Source: an uncultured Caryophanales bacterium (lineage in GTDB: Bacteria; Bacillota_I; Bacilli_A; RF39; UBA660). Taken from it: a stretch of 5,791 nt of DNA. Location of the stretch: positions 1 through 5,791 of the forward strand of contig CAMYXG010000081.1 in the NCBI GenBank assembly GCA_947303225.1, given 5' to 3'. The position numbers and the translations under genes are program-made. The notes under the pieces are model-generated. The model saw only the letters and a program-made list of their open reading frames with translations, ran no database searches and was not told where the DNA came from. This document shows positions 1-5,107 of the stretch, in pieces (within the stretch, counting starts at the first letter, position 1; every line of letters starts with the position of its first letter).

Positions 1-598
1 TACATGTAATTAATGTTAGTGTTGTTTTACTATAATCACGATAAATAGCTAATTTACCTGTCTTTGGCTGTGTATATATATTAACAATACTATAGACATA
101 TTTTTTATTTTTATAATTCACATAGGCAGTATCATTTATTTGTAATTGATATAAATCATTGAAGAATGCCTTCCAACCTGTTCCTGAATGTCCGGCTAAA
201 ATAAAATTACCTTTTTCCTTGTCAGGATAGTTTGAGCCATTTACTACTAATATATTTTTTTCTACGTCATTATCTGCTGCGCGATAATCTAAGAATCCTT
301 TTGTCAAGTTTATTTTAGGTATTGTTAAATACCCAATATAATTATTTGTTACAACTTCTGGTAAGGTTTCTTCTTCCTGTACTGGTTTCTCTTCTTCCTT
401 TTCTTCTTCTTCACTAATACTTATTATTTCATTTCCCGTATAGAAAGCATTTGCCATATAATCATATGCAACTATTTTTTTTGATTGAATATAGTTATAT
501 GAAAGAAAGAATCCTCCTATCAAAGTAATGATAGCCCCAATAAAGGCTGTTCTACTTGGAGAGATTCTTTTACTTCTTGTATTAAGCTCTTTTTCCAT
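1..598 (-). CDS. Sortase (transpeptidase), partial, C-terminus off the left edge
   Basis: A membrane-bound cysteine transpeptidase that would cleave the sorting motif of a secreted protein and attach it to the cell wall. From the ATG at 598, 199 codons are visible. There is a basic N-terminus, one membrane segment at about residues 17-37, and a Glu-rich linker at 63-77 (10 of 15 are Glu). The sortase core begins near IGYLTIPKINL (88-98), carries the catalytic His137 in LAGHSGTGW, and reaches the TLITC motif at 195-199. Cys199 (bases 4-2) is the last complete codon, so the catalytic Arg and the stop codon lie outside. The gene overlaps the 3' end of the adhesin gene by 17 bp in another frame, which suggests translational coupling. 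The ATG has only a distant GGAG. In-frame TTG (628) and GTG (625) codons with AGGA at 639-642 are alternative starts. The sortase class is not settled. The VPDTA protein next door is its likely substrate (inference). Confidence 0.93.
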   Translation of the reverse strand, partial: MEKELNTRSKRISPSRTAFIGAIITLIGGFFLSYNYIQSKKIVAYDYMANAFYTGNEIISISEEEEKEEEKPVQEEETLPEVVTNNYIGYLTIPKINLTKGFLDYRAADNDVEKNILVVNGSNYPDKEKGNFILAGHSGTGWKAFFNDLYQLQINDTAYVNYKNKKYVYSIVNIYTQPKTGKLAIYRDYSKTTLTLITC

Positions 599-2126
599 TT
601 TTTCTGATAAAGAGAACTCCAGCACCAATAATAGCTGTTCCTAATATGTATAGTAATGATGTAGATACTGATGCTGTATCAGGAACGATTGTTGCTTTTG
701 CATTAATAAATGTTACTTGATGAGATTGATGTTCATCATCAATTGTAAATGATAATTTATTTGTACTTGTAACATATCCTTCTGGTGCACTTACTTCTTC
801 TACGGTATATGTACCATCTGCTAAATCTGTTAAAACATAAGGATTTTCCGTAGTTGTAAATCTAGCGATTTCTTCTCCTTTAGCATTTCTTACTAATAAT
901 ACTGCTCCAGCAAGTGGTAAGTTTGTTTCTTGATCTACTTTTATAATATTAACAACTACTTTTTTTGGAGCATTTTCAATTGTTACTTTTACATCTCTAT
1001 TATTATCATTGATTGTAATTTTTGTTATATTTTTATTTAATGCATATCCTGTAGGTGCTTCTGTTTCTTCAATTGTATAATTACCATTTGCTAAATTTCT
1101 TATAATATGAGCACTTGCTTTTGATTCCCAATTTGCTAATACTTTTCCATTAGAATCTTTTAATACAAGTTTTGCTCCAGCAATTGGTTGTTTTGTATTG
1201 GAATCTATCTTTGTTATAGAAACTTTTGAAGATGAAACATCTAATGTTAATTCTGAAGAAACATCTTTTTCTATTTTTTCTAATAAAGCAACATTTTGCA
1301 TACTAGAGTCTACAGGTTGATATTCGTATGCTGTATAGCCTACATTTCCTTTTCCTGTTGCTTTTACTTTTATTGATAATTCTGTTGATTTTACACTAGT
1401 AGCAGGTACTTTAATTTTAAATGATTCATTTGTTTTCATTGTAAATGCTTTTGAATATGCTGATTCTGTTCCATCTTTTATGATTTTTGTTCCCTCTGGA
1501 GCATTCTCTAATGTAACAGAATATGAACTTAAATTCTTAATTGTAGTTGCTTTAATATCTGATGATGTATAATATCCATTTTGTAATACTAATTGGTTGT
1601 CTGTAGTAGTAATTGCTAATGCTGAATCTGCTACTCCAACTGCATCATTTCTATGATTGTATCCTTCTGTCATTAATTGTTTTACATATTTTCTTAAATT
1701 ATAAGGATCTGATCCATTTGTTTTAAATTGTTCTCCTAAATTAGAACTTCCAGTAGTTTTATCTAGATACCACCATACAGCAGTCTGAGTAATATAGTAG
1801 TCTTTATCCTTGTCTCCAGTAATATTTTTGTTAGGATAACCATTTTTTAAAATATATACTAGTCCTCCAGTAATATATTTACTGTTTTTCACTTTTGTTG
1901 CTTTTACATTGCTAGCAGTATTTTTATGCATATTTAAACAATATAAGTATGTTCCTTTTTGTGTTACTTTATAATGAAAACTAACTCCTGCAATATAGTT
2001 TCCAGTTTTGGTAGCTTGTCCTATTTGAATTGTATCAGGTGCTGCTTTTACATTGAATATTCCAGTTATCATAATTGCTACCGAAATTATGATAGATAGA
2101 AATTTTTTCATTCCATTATTTTTCAT
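582..2126 (-). CDS. Thioester-domain cell-wall adhesin with two Cna-B domains and VPDTA sorting signal
   Basis: A 514-residue surface protein, probably an adhesin that binds its target covalently. It has a signal peptide at 1-28 (cleavage near VKA-AP). The Cys-Gln thioester domain has Cys63 in YLYCLN and Gln114 in the TQxA motif TQTAVWW, and a beta-rich stretch runs to about 290. Two Cna-B/SpaA-like domains follow. The first has Lys306, E-box Glu354 (YTIEETEAPTGY) and Asn385. The second has Lys396, E-box Glu444 (YTVEEVSAPEGY) and Asn475. These residues predict intramolecular Lys-Asn isopeptide bonds. The C-terminus is a sorting signal: VPDTA at 481-485, a hydrophobic segment at about 490-507, then RKNGKRA. 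The start is set by GAGGGGG six bases upstream of the ATG at 2126. An in-frame ATG at 2141 overlaps that site and would leave almost no leader. The sortase gene follows, overlapping by 17 bp. Family membership is clear from the motifs; the host ligand is unknown. It could also act as a pilus tip subunit, but no major pilin is visible here. Confidence 0.93.
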   Translation of the reverse strand: MKNNGMKKFLSIIISVAIMITGIFNVKAAPDTIQIGQATKTGNYIAGVSFHYKVTQKGTYLYCLNMHKNTASNVKATKVKNSKYITGGLVYILKNGYPNKNITGDKDKDYYITQTAVWWYLDKTTGSSNLGEQFKTNGSDPYNLRKYVKQLMTEGYNHRNDAVGVADSALAITTTDNQLVLQNGYYTSSDIKATTIKNLSSYSVTLENAPEGTKIIKDGTESAYSKAFTMKTNESFKIKVPATSVKSTELSIKVKATGKGNVGYTAYEYQPVDSSMQNVALLEKIEKDVSSELTLDVSSSKVSITKIDSNTKQPIAGAKLVLKDSNGKVLANWESKASAHIIRNLANGNYTIEETEAPTGYALNKNITKITINDNNRDVKVTIENAPKKVVVNIIKVDQETNLPLAGAVLLVRNAKGEEIARFTTTENPYVLTDLADGTYTVEEVSAPEGYVTSTNKLSFTIDDEHQSHQVTFINAKATIVPDTASVSTSLLYILGTAIIGAGVLFIRKNGKRA

Positions 2127-2132
2127 AATAAT

Positions 2133-2139
2133 CCCCCTC
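2133..2139 (-). promoter_or_regulatory. Ribosome binding site that fixes the adhesin start
   Basis: GAGGGGG on the minus strand, six bases before the ATG at 2126-2124. An upstream in-frame ATG (2141-2139) overlaps this element, so it is unlikely to be the real start; the mature reading begins MKNNGMKKF. Confidence 0.8.
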
Positions 2140-2152
2140 ATTAATTTGCCTT

Positions 2153-2181
2153 ATTATAGCACTTTTTCTTTTATTTTGCAA
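2153..2181 (-). promoter_or_regulatory. Sigma-A type promoter of the adhesin-sortase operon
   Basis: On the minus strand, TTGCAA (2181-2176) is followed by a 17-base spacer and a perfect TATAAT (2158-2153). Initiation would be expected near 2146, giving a leader of about 20 bases that contains the GAGGGGG site. The -35 matches TTGACA at four of six positions, and both the spacing and the -10 are ideal. Confidence 0.7.
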
Positions 2182-2196
2182 GTAAAACTGCACTTT
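2159..2196 (-). repeat. Direct repeat AAAGTGC flanking the -35 of the adhesin promoter (possible operator)
   Basis: The 7-mer AAAGTGC (minus strand) occurs at 2165-2159, directly abutting the -10 box, and again at 2196-2190, upstream of the -35. The copies are 31 bp apart, close to three helical turns, on the same strand. A related TGAAAGT lies at 2232-2226. This position suits a regulator site, but in AT-rich DNA a 7-bp repeat can arise by chance. Confidence 0.3.
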
Positions 2197-2262
2197 CATA
2201 TGACTATTTCCTTTCTTTTTATAATACTTTCACTTCTGTTATATCATATCTTTTCTTAACTG

Positions 2263-2291
2263 ATAACATTTTTTTTACTTATTCATATAAT
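2263..2291 (+). promoter_or_regulatory. Candidate promoter of the ABC importer operon
   Basis: A perfect TATAAT at 2286-2291 lies 17 bases after ATAACA (2263-2268, four of six matches to TTGACA). Initiation would fall near 2298, giving a leader of only about nine bases that starts within the AGGTG site, so this is uncertain. Another TATAAT at 2220-2225 would give a longer leader but lacks a well-spaced -35. Either would make the importer divergent from the adhesin operon. Confidence 0.35.
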
Positions 2292-2306
2292 ATTTTGAGG
2301 TGAAAA

Positions 2307-3314
2307 ATGAAAAAAATATTATTATGGATTGTTTTGGGAATGATTCTTATATCGTTTATAGGATTCACTATTTTTTCTCATCATCAGTCATCAACTTCAA
2401 ATGATACTTCTTATCAGAAAATTACTTTGGCAGAGGTCGCTCATACTGTGTTTTATGCTCCTATGTATGCTGCAATTGAAAAAGGATATTTTGAAGAAGA
2501 AGGAATCCAAATAGAATTAGTTTTAACAAGTGGTGCTGATAAAGTAACAGCTGCTTTACTATCTGGAGATGCACAAATTGGATTCTGTGGTAGTGAAGCT
2601 ACTATTTATGTATATAATGGTGGAGAAAAAGACTACTTAAAGACTTTCTCTCAACTAACGCAGAAAGATGGAACTTTTTTAGTTTCTAGAGAAGATATTA
2701 AAGATTTTACTCTTGATGATTTAAAAGGAAAAAGCATCATTGGTGGTCGTGCAGCAGGTATGCCTGAGATGACTTTAGAATACGCATTAAAACAAAATGG
2801 AATCAATCCAAGAAGTGATGTTTTTATTGATACATCAATTGCTTTTCCTGCTATGAGCGGTGCTTTTATTGGTGGACAAGGAGATTTTGTAACATTATTT
2901 GAACCAACTGCTACAATGGTTGAAAAACAAGGTTATGGTTATGTTGTAGCGAGTATTGGAGAAATTGGTGGTGTTGTTCCATATACTTCTTATTCTGCTA
3001 AATCTAGTTATATAGAAAAAAATCCAAATATTATTATTAGTTTTAATAAAGCTATACAAAAAGGATTAGATTATGTTCACTCTCATACTGATATAGAGAT
3101 AGCAAAAACTATTTTAAAACAGTTTCCTGATACTTCTCTAAATGATTTACAAAGTGCAATTCATCGATATCGTATGAATGATACATGGCCTAAAACTACT
3201 AATTTTACTAGAGAATCATTTGATCATTTGCAAGATATTATGATTGATTATGGAGAACTTGATAAAAAAGTAGACTATGATAAACTTATTTATTCTATTT
3301 CTAAAGAGACATAG
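2307..3314 (+). CDS. ABC importer substrate-binding protein, NMT1/THI5-like (SsuA/TauA/ThiY family), membrane-anchored
   Basis: A 335-residue extracytoplasmic binding protein that would capture a small molecule and deliver it to the permease encoded downstream. An N-terminal hydrophobic segment at about 4-23 is followed by a Ser/His-rich linker and then the periplasmic-binding-protein fold. Family hallmarks are the N-lobe stretch FYAPMYAAIEKGYFEEEGI (49-67), SGDAQIGFCG (86-95), DLKGKSIIGGRAAGMPE (138-154) and DFVTLFEPTA (193-202). There is no Cys before residue 94, so no lipobox is present; the protein is probably held by an uncleaved N-terminal helix rather than lipid. The start has a GAGGTG site four bases upstream. 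Relatives bind sulfonates, taurine, nitrate or thiamin pyrimidine precursors, and the sequence does not decide among these. No TPP riboswitch precedes it. The gene ends inside a hairpin and the ATPase gene follows after 71 bp. Confidence 0.85.
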   Translation: MKKILLWIVLGMILISFIGFTIFSHHQSSTSNDTSYQKITLAEVAHTVFYAPMYAAIEKGYFEEEGIQIELVLTSGADKVTAALLSGDAQIGFCGSEATIYVYNGGEKDYLKTFSQLTQKDGTFLVSREDIKDFTLDDLKGKSIIGGRAAGMPEMTLEYALKQNGINPRSDVFIDTSIAFPAMSGAFIGGQGDFVTLFEPTATMVEKQGYGYVVASIGEIGGVVPYTSYSAKSSYIEKNPNIIISFNKAIQKGLDYVHSHTDIEIAKTILKQFPDTSLNDLQSAIHRYRMNDTWPKTTNFTRESFDHLQDIMIDYGELDKKVDYDKLIYSISKET

Positions 3315-3323
3315 TCTCTTTTT
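3303..3323 (+). terminator. Hairpin across the stop codon of the binding-protein gene (weak terminator or mRNA processing/stability element)
   Basis: AAAGAGAC (3303-3310) pairs perfectly with GTCTCTTT (3314-3321) across a three-base loop, followed by two more T. The T run of 3319-3323 is partly in the stem, so termination is probably leaky. The stop codon TAG (3312-3314) sits in the loop and stem, so a terminating ribosome would cover it. Confidence 0.5.
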
Positions 3324-3385
3324 ATGATTATTATCCTTATCATATTTTATTTTTTTTCATACATTACTTTAGTTAGGAGGAAAAA

Positions 3386-4132
3386 ATGGAAAAAATATTA
3401 CAAGTATCTCATCTATCAAAAAAATATCATACTCTGAAAGAAGAAATAGAAGCATTGAAAGATATTAATTTTTCTGTTTCTAGAGGAGAATTCATTTCCA
3501 TTGTTGGTCCTAGTGGATGTGGGAAATCTACAATTCTTTCTATTATTGATGGATTATTTGAAAAATCTAGTGGTGAGATTAAAATGAGTGATAATATTAG
3601 TATATCCTATATGTTACAAGATGATTGCTTATTACCTTTTCGTACTATTTTAGATAATTGTTTGATAGGTTTAGAGGTTACGGGAAATCTTACTTCGGAA
3701 AGTCGCCAATATGTTATTCATTTATTGAAAACTTATGGATTGGAAAAATTTATGGATCAATATCCAAAGCATTTATCTGGAGGAATGAGACAACGTTGTG
3801 CATTAATTCGTACCCTAGCTACAAAACCAGATATTTTATTATTAGATGAGGCAACATCTGCCTTAGACTATCAAACTAGTTTAGCAATTAGTGATGATAT
3901 TTATCAAATCATAAAAAAAGAAGGAAAGACTGCTATTATGGTTACCCATGATATTTCTCAAGCAATTAGCATGTCTGATAGAATTATTGTTTTAACAAAA
4001 AGACCTGCTATTGTTAAGAAAGTCTATGAATTGTCTTTTGATTCTCATCTTACCCCTATTCAAAGAAGGAAAACAAAAGATTTTTCTTCCTACTATGATC
4101 AGATATGGAGGGATTTAGATGTTCACATATAG
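3386..4132 (+). CDS. ABC importer ATP-binding protein, NitT/TauT (SsuB/TauB/ThiZ-like) family
   Basis: A 248-residue cytoplasmic ATPase that powers the importer. All motifs are present in order: A-loop Tyr14 region, Walker A GPSGCGKST (41-49), Q-loop Gln78 in YMLQDD, the ABC signature LSGGMRQR (130-137), Walker B ILLLDEA (150-156), D-loop SALD (158-161) and the switch His188 in VTHD. The sequence between the Q-loop and signature, including LLPFRTILDN, is typical of the SsuB/TauB group. Its length is normal for the family and no key residue is missing. AGGAGG lies five bases before the ATG. The 3' end overlaps the permease gene by 14 bp, so the two are likely translationally coupled. The exact substrate cannot be read from the ATPase. 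Confidence 0.92.
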   Translation: MEKILQVSHLSKKYHTLKEEIEALKDINFSVSRGEFISIVGPSGCGKSTILSIIDGLFEKSSGEIKMSDNISISYMLQDDCLLPFRTILDNCLIGLEVTGNLTSESRQYVIHLLKTYGLEKFMDQYPKHLSGGMRQRCALIRTLATKPDILLLDEATSALDYQTSLAISDDIYQIIKKEGKTAIMVTHDISQAISMSDRIIVLTKRPAIVKKVYELSFDSHLTPIQRRKTKDFSSYYDQIWRDLDVHI

Positions 4133-4910
4133 TGAAGAGCACAATCAATTTATCAAACAATATAAAAGAAAAAAACGAACTATTTTATTCTTTAGAATTC
4201 TTATTCTATTCACTATACTTGTGGGATGGGAATTCCTTGTTCAAAAAAATATGATTAACTCTTTTCTTTTTTCAAGTCCTAGTAGAATAGTTACTACATT
4301 ACTTTCTTTACTTCAAAATGGTGAATTGTTTTGTCATATTGGAATTACTATTTTTGAAGTTTTACTGAGTTTTATTGCTACCTTTCTTTTTAGTTTCATT
4401 ATTGCAACTATATTATGGAGTAATGATACTATAGCAAGAATAATAGATCCTTATATCACAATTATCAATTCATTACCTAAAGTAGCATTAGGCCCTCTTA
4501 TCATTATTTGGGTTGGTGCAAGTATTTACTCTATAATATGTATGGCTTTCATGATTAGTTTTTTTGTTACTGTTTTAACTATTTATCAAGGATTTATTTC
4601 TATCAATCATAACTATATTACTATGCTCCAATCATTTGGAGCTAATAAGTGGCAAATCTTTACTAAAATTATTTTTCCTAGTAGTTTTGACAGTATTATT
4701 TCTTCTTTAAAAATAAATATTTCTATGAGTTTAATTGGAGTCATTATGGGTGAATTATTAGTATCAAAGAATGGCTTAGGATATCTAATTATGTATGGCT
4801 CTCAAGTTTTTCAGATTGATCTAGTTATTACTGGCGTATTCCTTTTAGGAATTATTTCTTCTCTTATGTATTTTATATTAGTTTTATTTGAAAAAAAATT
4901 TTTTAATTAA
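4119..4910 (+). CDS. ABC importer permease, NitT/TauT (SsuC/TauC/ThiX-like) family
   Basis: A 263-residue inner-membrane subunit that would form the transport channel as a homodimer. A basic cytoplasmic N-terminus (KRKKR, 16-20) precedes about six hydrophobic segments (roughly 22-41, 75-99, 115-133, 137-157, 203-215 and 235-255). The family stretch NSLPKVALGPLIIIWVG (117-133) and the EAA loop at about 169-187 (MLQSFGANKWQIFTKIIFP, with Gly174 and Pro187) contact the ATPase. The start is supported by GGAGGG (4107-4112), six bases before the ATG, and by the 14-bp overlap with the ATPase gene. No strong terminator follows the stop, so transcription probably continues to the hairpin near 5075. 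Confidence 0.9.
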   Translation: MFTYSEEHNQFIKQYKRKKRTILFFRILILFTILVGWEFLVQKNMINSFLFSSPSRIVTTLLSLLQNGELFCHIGITIFEVLLSFIATFLFSFIIATILWSNDTIARIIDPYITIINSLPKVALGPLIIIWVGASIYSIICMAFMISFFVTVLTIYQGFISINHNYITMLQSFGANKWQIFTKIIFPSSFDSIISSLKINISMSLIGVIMGELLVSKNGLGYLIMYGSQVFQIDLVITGVFLLGIISSLMYFILVLFEKKFFN

Positions 4911-4970
4911 TGGTTAACTATATTATATCTTATTTGCTACCTATCATATTATATACTAGAATGCACAGTT

Positions 4971-4976
4971 GGAGGT
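4971..4976 (+). promoter_or_regulatory. Strong ribosome binding site before a TTG start
   Basis: GGAGGT lies seven bases before TTG at 4984-4986. The next ATG (4995) is 18 bases away and in another frame, so this site favours the small ORF that starts at 4984. Confidence 0.55.
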
Positions 4977-4983
4977 GGTGTCT

Positions 4984-5058
4984 TTGAATCTTAAATGTTG
5001 GTTTTTATATCTTGTAATATTGGCACTACTTGGAATCATGATAGGATTAGTTTTTTAG
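4984..5058 (+). CDS. Putative 24-residue single-helix membrane microprotein (TTG start)
   Basis: A short frame starting TTG-AAT-CTT-AAA and ending in TAG encodes a peptide beginning MNLKCWFLYL and ending IMIGLVF. After Lys4 it is almost entirely hydrophobic, long enough for one membrane helix with the N-terminus inside. Support comes from the ideal GGAGGT site seven bases upstream and from a terminator hairpin that begins 16 bases after the stop. A TATACT at 4952-4957 could be a -10 box, but no good -35 is seen. Alternatively the gene is the fourth member of the importer operon, 73 bp after the permease. I recognise no family. A small type I toxin-like peptide or an accessory subunit of the transporter are guesses. 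The reading frame is too short to exclude chance. Confidence 0.45.
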   Translation: MNLKCWFLYLVILALLGIMIGLVF

Positions 5059-5074
5059 ATATTTGTGTATTCAA

Positions 5075-5107
5075 AAAAGGAAGATTTTTTATTCTTCCTT
5101 TTATTTT
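5075..5107. terminator. Bidirectional intrinsic terminator between convergent genes
   Basis: AAAAGGAAGA (5075-5084) pairs perfectly with TCTTCCTTTT (5093-5102) across an eight-base loop. On the plus strand the stem runs into TTTTATTTT (5099-5107). On the minus strand it runs into TTTTTT (5078-5073). It can therefore end the importer/microprotein transcript and the converging dehydrogenase transcript. The dehydrogenase stop TAA (5103-5101) is embedded in one arm. Confidence 0.8.

Noticed and set aside
361..415. GAA-rich repeat in the sortase gene as a microsatellite or phase-variation tract
   Set aside because: It is an in-frame acidic linker with mixed GAA/GAG/AAG/CAG codons; no long perfect repeat is present that would favour slippage.
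2127..2141. Upstream in-frame ATG at 2141 as the adhesin start
   Set aside because: It overlaps the GAGGGGG ribosome binding site and lies about five bases from the expected transcription start. The ATG at 2126 has the ideally spaced site and leads straight into a normal signal peptide.
2053..2259. Plus-strand 68-codon hydrophobic frame
   Set aside because: It starts with TTG inside the adhesin signal-peptide region and covers the adhesin promoter on the opposite strand. The hydrophobic look comes from T-rich sequence, and AGGTG eleven bases upstream is a poor site.
2182..2306. TPP riboswitch upstream of the importer
   Set aside because: No conserved core and no room for the full fold were found in the 125 bases available beside the adhesin promoter.
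3658..3849. Plus-strand 63-codon frame
   Set aside because: It lies wholly inside the ATPase gene, which has every ABC motif in its own frame.
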